From contig OX359191.1 in assembly GCA_947172415.1 (NCBI GenBank), positions 4,774,001-4,838,000 of the forward strand: a stretch of DNA of 64,000 nt, written 5' to 3'. Shown piece by piece: positions 30,777 through 43,021 of the stretch (position 1 is the stretch's first letter; each line of letters begins with the position of its first letter). The DNA comes from Chondrosia reniformis. Its lineage: Eukaryota > Porifera > Demospongiae > Chondrillida > Chondrillidae. Position numbers and translations under genes: made by a program. The notes under the pieces were generated by a model. It saw nothing but the letters and a program-made list of their open reading frames with translations, searched no databases and was not told the DNA's origin.

Positions 30777-33700
30777 CTAATGAAGATTACATACCAATTT
30801 TAAGCAAAGCTTTATGTCCTTAGCATACTCACTGTACATGGTATTAATGGGAGATACTTGGGCTATTTGGAGATCTAAACTATGTTTCTTAGCTGAGATC
30901 TTTTTCCTAAAGTAACGGGCTAGTGAATGATACCTTTCCTTCTGAGAAGGCAACATATGCCTATATCCTTGCTTATACATACACCGCAATTGATCAAATA
31001 CATTCAAATCAGCGGAAGAGCCAAGCAATTTGGCAATAGCTTTACACACTGATGATTCAAGAGATACTTCAGGACAACTATTCAGTACCTCATCTACTTG
31101 TATATCTACAGTACCTTCTGTGTTCAGGTTAGGATTTTGCTCATCATTTCCATTACTATTTTCCTTTTGGACAAAACCATCTTCACCAGTTTCAGATGCT
31201 ATAGAACTTTCCTCACTCTTAATTGTTTTCCTACATGGAGTGGAAGACTTAGGAGAAGCCAAAGTAGGCTGAATAAATGTTGCTTCAAATGAAAACTCAG
31301 GTTCACTTGAAACACTCACACAGTTAGCAGAGGAAATTTCAGATATGTTACCTTCCCTTTCATTTTCTCTTTCCATGATTATAGGAAGTGTTATTTTCCT
31401 TTCAATAACCTCCTTCCAACAGGATTCGGACCTTTCAGCAACATCTTCCATTGAAGCATTACGGAAATGTAACAATTCAGGCCCTTTAGATGAGATTTCT
31501 TCACCATCCTGCGAGTCATGGAAACAAAGCTGCCACATGAGTCTCTGTGCCACCAAACCCCTTCACCACACTTTAAATAAGGACTTATTCTTTTAAGGTG
31601 AGCCTTGTAGGAATCTGTCCTTCCAATAATAAACTCTTCCTTGAAGATAGTGCCTGGGTAGGGAGGAAGTTTTGAAGCAGACTGACTAATTCTTGAGTTT
31701 TCCTTTCTCAATTTTAACAAAGGGTTGCTGGTTTTTTGATTCCTTTTACATTGAAGTCTTTTCAGTACCCCTGGTAGCATGTTTTCTGGCTTGTGATCAT
31801 TACACTTTGCTGCTGATTCAGCACTCTTGAAGATTCTCTCCTCATTTTCAGTGTTGGTTGACCTGCAGCTAACAACTTCATGTTGCATAGGACCATGCAC
31901 AGGTAAAGCATGAAAATAATTTGAGATCATTGTGTCACCAAACAGCTCACAATGCAGCTCATGAACAATATATGCACAATTATAAAACTGTAGGCATTGT
32001 TTGGACTTCTGTTAGAATCTTTTGAATACAGAATATTAGACAGTTGAACAAGACAGCAAATAAAAGTAGCCGCAGTACTTGGAGTATCATATAAGTGGAA
32101 TATGTGAGCTACATCTACTAGTGCTTTACGAAGGTCAGAACCATACAAATTTGCCTTCTTCCACAAGGTACTAAAATAATCACACAAAGTTTTTAGCCTT
32201 GAAGGCCCCAAAACCGAGGGCAATTGTCTAAAGACAGCACCTAGATAGCCCTTTAAATCATGGAGAGGCTCACAAGGAAGGACACTGTAGCTATCTAGAT
32301 GAAACTCATCTAATGAACTTTCAGGTGCCATCATCAGTAAAGAGGGAACTCTTTGCACTCCCCGGAGCATTTCCTTTAGGACATTTAATCTACCCTTTTT
32401 ATCAGACTGATAGTCCTTAACACCCCTTTTCTCTAACTCAAATTTAACTGATTTGTGTTTAATTCTTCGTAGTACTTTATCTTACCAGGAACTTTACCAA
32501 AGTGTCCTCCTGTAGCCACTTTAAGATTTTTCTGCAGCGTCCTTTGTTCACACTTAACTGCATGCTGAAAATCTGCAAAACTATTACGGTGACAAACACA
32601 AGCAACATAAGGATAATTTCCACCACATGTGATTCCAGCTTCAAATTGTGCTGCAGGTTTATCACCCTTGAAGAAACGTAGCCTATCAGTAATTCTGATT
32701 CCAATTGAACTTAGAACCTCATCACTTACACCATCCAATTCTGAGAGTCGCTCAGGAATTAAAGTAGCCTGATCTTGTAGTGATGAGGACCCATGAGCAA
32801 CTACATGAATTTCTCCTTCTTGGAGAAACTCTTCTACATTTTTACCTATTTCATTTTCAGTCATGAACACAATGGGGTCATACATAACCCCAACCATTAT
32901 GGCTAAAACTCCATGTGATGCTAGACTTGAGTGGTCATGCCATATCCAGATAGTCCTTGTCCTCTTATATTTGGAAAGGAGGTGTTTCAATTCCTCCAAA
33001 CTCAAATTTTCAAATTGATTCATAGAACATCCTGCCCCTTTCCTAAGTACACCTAGAATATATTCCTTACTCATTGCTTCAATCTCAACATCAGTATGAA
33101 GCCTCATAAATTTTTCATGGGCCTTCAGTAAACCATTTCGAATGTCAAACAAAGGAAATTTACGACTTGGGGCAACAGTTTCAACCCTTTCTCCTTTGTG
33201 ATATCATACTAAAGTAATGGGAATACATGGTATGCCTTCATTTAATACACCACTTTGGACAAGGGAACGGTCAATGTCTACTAATCGCCTTTTGTTAGGA
33301 GGTACAGGTACTGCCATAGATGTGCTTTGGAATCTTTTTTTGTAGACTTTGGCTTTGGAACTATTTCAAGCCCTGGAATTGAAGGATTAATTTCTTGAGC
33401 AAGTAACCAAATTTTATTACTGCCATCAGTACACTGACATTAAACAATTTAGCTATATCACTAGCTATAAATTTAGTATTAGGGTCCCATGTTTTTAAGC
33501 ATTCACAAAGTTCTGGAAATTTGCTGCATTCATGTGGTCTCAGTGGATACCGTTTCCTTTTTGGGGCTTTGTCATCAGTGGGTGGCTCAAAAAATTGTTC
33601 TTTTCGAAAGCTATCAGCCTTGCTTAAACTAATATTATTTGAATAAACAGCTTCAAGGGTACTAGAATCAAGTATGCCCTTAAACACTACGATTAACTCC

Positions 33701-34288
33701 TTTTGTGCTTCTTTAACTAACTTATTAACATCCCCTTTACTGTAACACCTATTTCTAGAATGGTCGCTCAGGGGCTTAGCAAAATTCTGTTTTTTCCCAT
33801 TATATGTTTCCTTTGAAGCATTTTCTTTCTCATAATCTGATATCTCAAAAAAAGGCTTCAGTGGAAAGGTTTTCTGGATTTCTGGAAACTGCATAGCACA
33901 AGCAACACAGTTTGACAAAGAATGTCTTTCCTTTTCAGACGAGGACAATTCAGACTAATTGAAAGAAGAAAAAGCTTTTACATAGTTTTCCTTAAATGTT
34001 GAAGTATTAAAACCTTTTGCAAAAGCTTTTTCTATCATTTTACAGTGGGATTCAAACAAACTAATGGATTTAAGACCTTTTCTCAAAATAGTTTGGGCCA
34101 ATCACAAATTGTGGTCCCACAAATAAGCTTTGAAATCTTTCTACAATATTGAACTCAACCTTCTCAGTCTTGCTTTTACTCTCCTTCTCCTCAGATGTTC
34201 CAGCACTCCTTTTAGGTAGACATTCATACACCAATGTGCGGCAAAAGCCACAGTTAAAAGATCTTCCCGAAATTTTCACAAATGGCAT
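30777..34288 (-). pseudogene. Large decayed gene of an uncharacterised invertebrate family
   Basis: Minus strand, in order: MPFVKISGRSFNCGFCRTLV (34288), a break near 34072, KSISLFESHCKMIEKAFAKG, a TAG near 33955, a basic region KAPKRKRYPLRPHECSKF, a break, RFQSTSMAVPVPPNKRRLVD, a TGA near 33210, FPLFDIRNGLLKAHEKFM, TRTIWIWHDHSSLASHGVLA, ITDRLRFFKGDKPAAQFEAG, a break near 32435, DSYSVLPCEPLHDLKGYLGA, YFHALPVHGPMQHEVVS, and after another shift CFHDSQDGEEISSKGPEL. From memory, IW-x-DHS, D-x-LRFF-x-GD-x-PAxQFEAG and EPLHDxKG recur in large uncharacterised protein sets of cnidarians, sponges and molluscs. I cannot name a function; acidic positions in a possible RNase H-like fold make a transposase origin conceivable. 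At least five disruptions. Confidence 0.6.
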
Positions 34289-35335
34289 CTAAACATTCAA
34301 AGGAAAGCAAAAATGAATTAATGCTATTCTGTCTTATTATTTCTACTTATGAGTGTCGCAGTAAATTTTGCCTTAAGCTTTATGGATCGCAGTTATAATT
34401 AGGTTTGGCTTTTTAAGGATCTTAATGTCACTAAGTCTACATCTGCATGCAAAACTAGCCTTATGTTATTGGCATGATAGCTATCTAAAAGCTATTCTAT
34501 TTATCTTTTGATTATATGCTCATATGTCTTCGCCATTGATAATTACATAGATATTAGCAGACATGCAATATACTGTTTCCACTTACCTCTTACGACAACA
34601 AAAAACTTCGATCAAGGAAACTGTATCGTTATCGAGAAGCCTTACGTGAAATATCAACTTCGGAAGTGTAATGTTTGTATAACGTGTTACCAAATATTTG
34701 GGTGCATATGCAACGTCATAAGACGTCATTGTATGACGGCTTGGCAATACTACTAGTATTAGGCTGACTGTCACGTGACAATACCTATATTCGAAGGAGA
34801 AGAGACAAATGGAAAATGAACCGCTTACCAGACAGTGGAGGATTGTATATCTAACCATTTTTTGACATCAATCTCTTCAGTAAGTAACAGCCTAAAAGTT
34901 GTATGTATACTCCTGGAATATTCCCTTATTTAACTGAGATATGAAGTACTAGAGGCGCCTGATAAAGGTACGAAAATACGTTTTCGATTATAATTAAAAA
35001 AGTAAAGGGAATTTAAAAGGAGTATACATACCATCGTTAGATATCATTATCCTTCATAGATTGGTGTCAACATTTATTCTATATTCGTATTTTCCACTGT
35101 CTAATAAAACATTTTTGGCGATTTGGCACCTATCACTTACGGCCGCTAACCTTCTCCTTTAAGCCTGCAATCGTGACGCTCTTGTAGCCAAATTATTAAG
35201 AAAGAATAGCACTTCAAATCTATATAATTTGTTTAGTGATACGATGTTTCTAAAGTAAAATACAATAAATTAAAAAAGAGTGTTAGTTGACGACTTTTGT
35301 AGATATTTTTCGGAAGTGTTGACATGTTCCACTTG
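34289..35335. other. Spacer 5' of the decayed gene; nothing recognised
   Basis: AT-rich. Could hold the promoter of the minus-strand pseudogene. No supported gene on either strand. Confidence 0.4.
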
Positions 35336-35905
35336 CGTGTAGGTACTAATGGTATGTACTAGTTGAGTGTAATAGTTGTATGTAGAAATTGTATGTACTA
35401 GTTGTATGTACTAGTTGTATGTACTATTGTATGTACTAGTTGTAGGTACTACTTGTAGTTCTAGTTTAATGTACTAGTTCTTTGTGCTAGTCGTATGTAC
35501 TAGTACTGGTTATATTTACTACTTAAAGGTACTAGTCACTTGTACCAGTCGAATGTAATAGTTGTATGAACTAATGTTATGAAGTCATTGCTAGTTGTAT
35601 GTACTAGTTGTATGTAATAGTACTAGTTATATTTAGTAATTGTAGGTATTAGTTGTATGTACTAGTTGAGTGTAGTAGTTGTAGGTACAAATTGTATGTA
35701 CTAGTTGTATGTCCTAGTTATGTACTAACTGTTTGTTCTAGTTGTATGTACTAGTTGTTTTTGCTAGTTGTATGTACCAGTTGTAGGAACTTGTTGTATG
35801 AACTAGTTGTATGTACTAGTACTGGTAATATTTGCTTGTTGTAGGTACTAGTGTTATGTACCAGTTGTAAGTACTAGTACAAGTTATAGGTACTAGTTGT
35901 ATGTA
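35336..35905. repeat. S13 satellite, block 4
   Basis: TATGTACTAGTTG-type units, ending abruptly at the non-LTR element. Confidence 0.9.
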
Positions 35906-37002
35906 CTCCCAAGTCACTCGTGTGTCCAACTCCACATCTTCTCCAGGCTCTACAACCTCTGGTGTTTCGCAGGGCTCAATTCTTGGCCCCACTCTGTTCT
36001 CGCTTTTTATTAATGACTTGCCTAGTGTTCTCCCTCCTGACTCTACTGTCCTCTTTGCTGACGACACTACAATCTTTCTTGTCGGCAGCAACTGCAGCCC
36101 CCTGAGCTCCTCACTTCAATCATGTCTTGACCTTGCCAGTAGCTGGATGACCAATAATGGGCTGAAGCTGAATGCTGATAAGACCAAGTGCATGCTCATT
36201 CGTTCCTCAAGAACCAGAGTTGATCCACCACCCCTCCACATCCACCTCTCTGGCTCTGAAATTGAGCAGGTCTCCAATTTCAAGCTTCTTGGTGTCCTTG
36301 TTAACGACACTCTGACCTGGACTGACCACATCAACCACGTTGCTTCTAGGATGGGACGTGGTGTGAACCTCCTCAGGCGTTTATCCTTTGGTTGACTACT
36401 GCGATGTGGTATGGGACAACTGTACCCAACATGACTCTCGTCATCTCCAGTCCCTTTTCAATTATGCTTGTCGTCTTGCCCTCCATCGCCCTCGTCTCTC
36501 ATCTTCCTCTGCCCTCTGTAAGGAACTCGGTCTTACTTCACTGCACTACCGTAGGAGGCTTAATCTTGCGGAGCTAACTTACAAGTGTCTCAATTCATTT
36601 GCTCCTCCCTATCTCTCATCCCTCTTCCGTCTCCCCTCCCACCACCACAACACACGAAGGAATAACCTCATCAACCTTCCCGCGGTCAGGACGACATTTG
36701 GACAGCATGTAGTTTCATTTCGAGGTGCATCCCTGTGGCGGTCTCTACCTTCCTCACTACGTGATTCTGGATCACTAAAGATTTTCTCAAGGACTGCACA
36801 CGATTATTTTGACTCACACACATGATCCTTTCCTTTTATATTTATTAAATCTGCATGACTCTTACTTATTTGAATCTCAGAACTGTTATGTTTTTGTCCT
36901 TTTGTATTACTGTATTTTACAGGGTGCCTAGAATAGTAGCCACTGGCTAAAGGCTTTCCCTGTTTATATAAGCTTACTAAACCAAACCAAACCAAACCAA
37001 AC
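35906..37002 (+). pseudogene. 5'-truncated non-LTR retrotransposon (RT C-terminal half)
   Basis: Opens with SGVSQGSILGPTLFSLFIND and the RT catalytic box VLFADDTTIF, followed by GLKLNADKTKCMLI and FKLLGVLVNDTLTWTDHINH (35906-36395). A second frame gives YCDVVWDNCTQ, CRLALHRPR, YRRRLNLAELTYKCL and SFRGASLWRSLPSSLRDSG (36388-36825). About 35-40 codons expected between RRLSF and DYCDVVW are missing, so there is an internal deletion with a frameshift. The 3' end is a CCAAA repeat (about 36978-37002). The pattern suits the CR1/L2/Jockey group; the clade is not certain. It is inserted in S13 satellite. Confidence 0.85.
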
Positions 37003-38636
37003 TAGTTACTAGTAGTTTGTACTAGTTGTATTTACTAGTTGTATGTACTAGTTGCATGTAAGAGTTCTATGTACTAGTTTTAGTTCTATTTTAATGTACT
37101 GGTTGCATGTACTAGTTAAATGTAATAGTTATATGTGTATTTTCTAGTCATTTGTACTAGTTGAATATACAAGTTCACTGTACTAGATGTAAGTACTAGA
37201 TGTAAGCACTAGTTGTATGTACTATTTATATGTACTACTTTTTTGAACTTGTTGAAAGGACTAGTTGAATGTACTAGTTGTATGTACTAGTTGTTTGTAC
37301 TAGTTGAAAGTAATAGTTGTATGAACTAATTGTATGTACTAGTTGTATATACTAGTTGTTTGAACTAGTTATGAACTAGTTGTATGTACTACTTGTATGA
37401 ACTAGATCTATATATTAGTTATGTACTAGTTGTATGTACTTGTTGTATGTACTAGTTGCATGTACTAGTTCTATGTACTAGTTGCATGTTCTAGTAATAT
37501 TTACTAGTTGCATGTACTAGTTCTATGTACTAGTTGTATGTTCTAGTAATATTTACTAGTTGTAGGTACAATTTGTATGCACTATTTGTATGTACTATTT
37601 GTATGTACTAGTTACTAGTTGTGTAGTCTAGTTGTGTGTTCTAGTTGTATGCATTACTAGTAGGAACTAGTTGTATGTATAAATTGTGTGAACTAGTTGT
37701 ATGTAGCAGTTGTATGTTCTAGTTATGTACTATTTGTATGTACTATTTGCATCTACTAGTTGTATGTACTAGCTATATTTACTAGTTGTAGGTACTAGTT
37801 GTAGGTACTAGTTGTAGGTACTAGTTGTATGTAATAGTTGAATGTTATAGGGTTATGTATTAATTGTATATACTAATTGTATGTACTAGTTGTATGTACT
37901 AGTTGTTTGTGCTAGTTGCAGGTATTAATTGTTTTTTCTAGTTGTATGTACTAAATGATTTAACTAGTTGTTTGAACTAGTTCTATGTACTAGTACTGGT
38001 AATATTTACTAGCTGCATGTACTAGTTTTATGTTCTAGTTACTAAATGTCTACTAATATTTATGTATTAGATGTAGTTCTAGTTAAATGTACTAGTTGTA
38101 TGTACTAGTCATATATACTAGTTATATGTAATAGTTATATGTGTAAGTCCTAGTCATTTGTACTAATTGTTTATACAAGTTGTATGTACTAGTAGTAAGT
38201 ACCAGTTGCTTGAACTAGTTGTAGCACTAGATGTATGTACTATTTATATGGACTAGTTATATGTGTATGCACTAGTTATATGTAGTAATTGTGTGAACTA
38301 GCTATAGGTACCTTTATGTACTAGTTGTATGTACTAGTATTATGTACTAATTGTATGTGCTAGTTGTATGAACTAGTTATATGAACTAGTTGTATGTACT
38401 TGTTGAAAGTACTAGTTGAATGCACTAGTGGTGTGTAATAGTTGTTTGTACTAGTTGAATGTAACAGTTGTATGAACTAATTCTATGTACTAGTTGTATA
38501 TATTAATTGTTTGTACTAGTTATGTACTAGTTGTATGTACTAGTCGTATAAACTGGTTGTATGCACTATATAGTACTGGGAATATTTACTAGATGTAGGT
38601 ACTAGTTGTATGTACTAATTGTATGTAGTAAAGGGA
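37003..38636. repeat. S13 satellite, block 5
   Basis: Longest stretch of well-conserved TATGTACTAGTTG units, ending at the Penelope remnant. Confidence 0.9.
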
Positions 38637-38639
38637 TTC

Positions 38640-38720
38640 AGATGAGTCTCAGCAACACAATGTTTTAATCAAATTTGGACATTTCCACCCGAAGGTCTTC
38701 ATCAGCAATGAGGAGATGAC
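38640..38720 (-). other. Hammerhead-like core next to Penelope C-terminus
   Basis: Minus strand reads GCTGATGAAGACCTTCGGGT then GGAAATGTCC: CTGATGA, a small UUCG-capped stem (GACC/GGGT) and GAAA. This resembles type I hammerhead ribozyme motifs of Penelope-like elements, but there is an extra A and the stem-closing pair is not canonical, and I could not draw a complete stem I. It is called a relic, not an active ribozyme. Confidence 0.45.
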
Positions 38721-38803
38721 TACTAACCATGTTTATAATGGGAAGGTGACAGGGAATGAGTAGTGATGTAATGCCACATAATGAATAGAAGTAAATTACT
38801 ATG

Positions 38804-39640
38804 TTAGTTAATAATATCATTCCAAATTGGATCTAAATGTAAACCTGATTCCAAGTTAATGCAGTGAGTCTTTTGAATCGGCATGGCTTCTTTAATCTTT
38901 CTCTTTAGTCTGCGGGTCTCCTGGGTTATGATGGTACCTTTGTCCCATGCGATGTCGTGTGAAGTATTCATAACATGAACAGCTACAGAATTGTTTGTGT
39001 CCATTCTACACAAGGACCTCTTGTGCTCCTTCACTCTTCCATTGATGGTTTTGCCTGTCTCACAGATGTATGCTTCACAGCAAGTACAGGGAATCTGGCA
39101 TATGACACCAGTCTTCTGATAGCTGTCTAAGGGTGTAGTTAATATTGATCTCAAGGTCTTCGTAGCTTTGTTGGCAATCCTGATATTGAATGGTTGGCAG
39201 GTCCTCTGTAAAGTTTCATTCAAGCCTTTGATATAAGGAAGACAATGCGTCAGCTCCTCCTTATTGTTTGTTTGGCAGTCATTGCTCTTATTTTTCTTGT
39301 GTAATGCTTTCCTGATGAGTTTCATGGATAACCTTTAGATCTGAAGGTTGATGTGAGGTGTTGTAACTGTTCTTTAAAATATTCTCCTTTGCATACAATG
39401 ATAGCTCTTTTCTTCAGACAGTGATGATACCGATTTTGGTAGCTGGGTGATGGTTTGATGTGTAATGTATGTAGCTGTCTGTGTGAGTGGCTTTGCGGTA
39501 AACACTGGTCTCTAATTGTTCCCTCCTTCTAACCAAGACATCAAGAAAAGGTATTGACCCTTCTGATTCCTCTTCCATAGTAAACTGAATAGATGGTTTA
39601 TAGAGTTGAGATGAATGAAGGCAGGTGTTTGGTGCGCTAT
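38804..39640 (-). pseudogene. Penelope-like element: RT end plus GIY-YIG nuclease
   Basis: Minus strand from about 39640: IQFTMEEESEGSIPFLDVLV, TSVYRKATHTDSYIHYTSNH, an internal stop, then (39325-38804) CLPYIKGLNETLQRT, GVICQIPCTCCEAYICETGK, INGRVKEHKRSL and IKEAMPIQK, ending SGLHLDPIWNDIIN. The VYRKxTHTDxYxxxxSNHHP region and the C-terminal GIY-YIG nuclease (V-I-C..C-x-x-C-x-x-Y-I-x-ETGKTINGRxxEHK) define Penelope-like retrotransposons, which prime reverse transcription at nicked or chromosome-end DNA. The family's YIGET is YICET here. The catalytic RT core upstream is absent or unrecognisable, so this is a 5'-truncated copy with at least two breaks. Confidence 0.85.
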
Positions 39641-40035
39641 CAGTTCTTTAGTCCATAAATCTGAGTCTTTGATTGGCCTTGAAAGTATCGCATGAACAAG
39701 CAGGTGAGCTATCTTTTTGTATTACATCAAAAATGTACAGCACGTTATGTCCCAACCACTGACTTCTTCCCACAGACGATTGTGCGCTGGTGCATTGCCT
39801 GAAGAGGAATGCTTCAGCACGGTAGAAATCGCTAAATTCACGAGTCCCTGCCCTCCTGTTGTTGGCAACGGCTGCCAAGTTTGAATAGGAAAGAAGATTT
39901 ACTCAGGTGTGACTGTGGCTATAGGTGTGTTCAATGGTTATTTTATCGATTATCGATAATCGTAGGCTACGTATAGTTATAGACTCTGCACCCTCTACTG
40001 AACATAACCAACCAATAACCTACAGGTTCTCAAAA
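39641..40035. other. Spacer; nothing recognised
   Basis: No supported domain. Contains TTATCGATTATCGATAATCG, a short palindrome (about 39942-39961). Confidence 0.4.
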
Positions 40036-40039
40036 GGCA

Positions 40040-41215
40040 ATGACGGATTTGGAAAATCACTATTTAAATGGATGCTTCGAAATTCCCGTAATGCAAGAAA
40101 ATAGACAGACAACACCCAAGATAAGTCAGCCAACTCCTAAGACCAGTGAGACACACATGGATGGATGCATTGACATTGCTCCAATGCAAGAAAACGAACA
40201 AATAACACCCAAGGCAAGCCAGTGTAAGAACATAAAAAACGTGTCACATTGGCTGAAATCAAGACCATAATGAAGAGTCCGCAGATGTAGAAGGGAATAC
40301 AGGTGAAAAACCAAAGAGAAGGAAAAGGAATAGCAAGACAAAGAAAAAAAAATGAAGAAACTGGTGTGATATATATTGGTCCTAGCAGAGTTTGATGAGG
40401 CTCAGAAAACCACTATTGCAGAAGAGATGAGGAGAGACTTAAAGAAAGTTGTAGAAAATAACGTGAAGATTGAAAAATCCATGGAAATAATGCAGAGGAG
40501 TATGAAAGAAATGATTGAAAAGGAACAGATGATGCAGAGGAGAATGGAAAAAATGATTGAAAAGTAACAGATAATATAGAGGAGTATGGAAGAAATGAAG
40601 GAACAGATGATGCAATTACAGTCAACATATTCACAGCCAATTTCAGATATATTAAATTTTCCACAATTGCCTTCATTTAACTTTCGTGAAACAGAGCCTC
40701 AAATGTCACCTGTGATGCTGACTGCTTCTACACCTGGTCCAGCATCACTCCAGAAAACTACAGAGTCATATGCGCACCTATGATGCTGGCTACCTCTACC
40801 CCAACATCCCTACCTCTCCAGAAAGAGTCACCTGTGATGTTCACTACACCTATTCCCATTACCAAGGTCAGCAGTAAATTCACTGAACTGCCATCAAGTG
40901 AGATTAACAAACAACAACTTCAGAGTATACCTGATGTTTTGGAGAAACATACTGCATTGCGTACTGAATGTAAACTAGGAGTGCTAGCTGTCAAATTAGC
41001 CAGAGAAGCAATATTTGGTGACCCAATCTTAAGAAGATGCACACCAAAAGGGTGGAATGATACCCCCGCATTGCCACAAGCAGAACTAAATTTACTTAAA
41101 ACCATTCTTATTGAGCCATTTCCACGTTTTTGGTCTTGCCCAGAAGAATATGAAAAAATGGGTTGTTGCCCAAGAAGCAATTGCTCAAGCCTGTAAGTGG
41201 CTTAGGAAGAAACTG
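40040..41215 (+). pseudogene. BEN-like-domain protein remnant with coiled coil
   Basis: Start MTDLENHYLNGCFEIPVMQE with an internally repeated PMQEN..TPK phrase, then after frame changes a basic stretch GEKPKRRKRNSKTKKKK (nuclear localisation type), a coiled coil AEEMRRDLKKVVENNVKIEK with repeated MEKMIEK units (40376-40567, ending in a TAA), a Pro/Ser/Thr linker and a C-terminal domain GVLAVKLAREAIFGDPILRR, ALPQAELNLLKTILIEPFPR. A one-base change in an A run near 41155 shifts the frame; corrected reading of the tail is WVVAQEAIAQACKWLRKKL. The FGD-x-xL, LP-x-x-x-L-x-x-LK and C-K-x-LRKK layout resembles BEN DNA-binding/protein-interaction domains of invertebrate proteins. Four or more disruptions; a spliced gene with small introns is less likely but not excluded. 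Confidence 0.5.
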
Positions 41216-41334
41216 TGAACTAACTATATTTGATAGTAACCTACATTTTATTATGTATAGTTTTAATTAAAAGATATTATTTATAACTTACTGTAACTGT
41301 ATTATTAAATACGTACTTTGGTCACAGCAATACC

Positions 41335-41850
41335 TTAACCCTCGTACCCACTCATTAATAACGCTGGCTGAAATATTGCTGTATGATAAAATACGGATTT
41401 TAATTTAAAGAAATACACTAACATTATAACAGTATAATAATGAAATTCTAAGAGTATAAAATTTCCTATTAATAGCCTGTTGCACTTCCTTGACACTCTA
41501 TAACAGCCGGAATAACTTTCTTCAGATGTCCAATGCACCTCTGGCACTTGTCAGCAGTCACTGTTGCCTAAGATTCTTTTATTCCATCGATGAGTTCTTG
41601 CTTTGTTTTTGGCTTTTTTCTCTCCGAATGTACTCCTTTAACTCATGCCAGAGGTTTTCAATCGGATTTAAATCAGGAGACTCTGGAGGAGTGGGCCACC
41701 AGTTTATTCCTGCTTCACTGTAGAAATCTTTGGCTGCCTTGGAACAATGTTTCGGGTCATTATCTTGGACAAAGCGATGGCCATAAGGATAAACTTCCTT
41801 AATGAATGGTAAAAGTGATGCCTTTAAAATAGAAATATAAAGAGGTGGTG
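41335..41850 (-). pseudogene. Tc1-type transposase C-terminal fragment (DD34E)
   Basis: Minus strand reads HRFVQDNDPKHCSKAAKDFY, SEAGINWWPTPPESPDLNPI and ENLWHELKEYIRRE. There are 34 residues between the Asp of QDND and the Glu of PIENLW, the Tc1 spacing. After a break near 41579 the C-terminus continues CQVPEVHWTSEESYSGCYRV. Upstream, the coding frame runs straight into the Pro-rich translation of the D1 G-rich tract, so the N-terminal two thirds (DNA-binding domain and first Asp) has been replaced. Dead fragment. Confidence 0.9.
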
Positions 41851-42432
41851 GGTAGGGGGGGCAAGTTAGTGGGAGTAATGTTGGGTGGAGTTGGAGGATT
41901 GTTGGCTGTGATAGGGGTAATGTTCGGTGGGGGTGGTGTATTGGTGACGGTGGTGGGAGTAGGTTTGGGTGGGGGTGGTGAAGTGCTGGGGGTGGTGGGG
42001 TTAATGTTTGGTTGGGGGGTGGGTTTATGTTTTCTTCTAACAAGAGTGTATCGTCCAATAATATATTTAAATAGAATACGGGATCTAAACGATATTTACA
42101 TAACCGTAACAGTATACCAATACTACGGAAACTATAGAGTATATCTCAACCGGTTACAGGCTTACCTACAGCTAGGGTATATGGACACATTCTTATTGCA
42201 ATGATATAATCTGTACAAAGATATATGTCCAAATTACGGAATATTGAGGTGTCTATAAATCAGACGTTAAATATGTACGTCTACAGGCAACAATCGGGAC
42301 TTTATATTTGTGTCCGCATAATCGCGACGTCCGCATTTCAGAGAGTCCCGAATAAGGGGATACACTGTATACTTCAATAAATTCGTATACACATGTTATA
42401 CACTTCCTTTCATTAAAATTCTTACCAATTAA

Positions 42433-42476
42433 TAAAATAAACTTGATAATCAATGGTTATCAAGTTTATTTTGTTT
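42433..42476. repeat. Perfect hairpin in D1 copy B
   Basis: AAAATAAACTTGATAATC .. GATTATCAAGTTTATTTT-type arms with a short loop. The counterpart in copy A (20863-20903) is longer and imperfect. Confidence 0.75.
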
Positions 42477-42741
42477 AGTTTGCGTACGCCTACAGGTGGT
42501 ATAGTTTCGTGTCGCTAAAACAGGGCCGAGTGAGTCCGCCATTCTTTATTTAGAGGTATATCGTCTGGTAAATAATGCAAGAAATGAATTCACTACTTCC
42601 ATCGTATCCATTCTCATGTTCGCAAGCGTCTGAAATGTTTATCGCACAACTAGAATCTTGTCCAACAGCCGAAGTTCGCTATAATGGCTGAAATTTGGCG
42701 TTTGAAGTGAGCATTTGGCGGTAACAACCTACGCTACAACG

Positions 42742-42834
42742 ATGAACGTCAAAAAGTGGCTTTTGCTTAAAACAGCATTTTTCAACGCTACAGCTATCTA
42801 TGACTCCCTTCCTGAACGGCAAACATCAAGTCTA
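42742..42834 (+). other. D1 leader exon (31 codons) with splice donor, copy B
   Basis: MNVKKWLLLKTAFFNATAIY then DSLPERQTSSL, ending at GTGAGT. Same length and borders as 21188-21280. The changes (E to K, I to K, I to T, R to P, K to E) make the leader less hydrophobic. Confidence 0.4.
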
Positions 42835-43021
42835 GTGAGTATATTGATTATCTTTTACTGAGCAATAACGCTTATATTTATAAGTAGTAGATCTCCTATA
42901 TTATATACGCGCTGCGTTTACATTAACTTATAATTATGTAAAGACGACTTGGCCTTTGATTGCCGTCTCTAAACAAACAGTAGTGTACAATCCATATAAA
43001 AATTAATATTTACACTACTCC

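Noticed and set aside
39648..39878. 76-codon minus frame upstream of the Penelope piece
   Set aside because: No match to the Penelope RT order that I could recognise and no domain.
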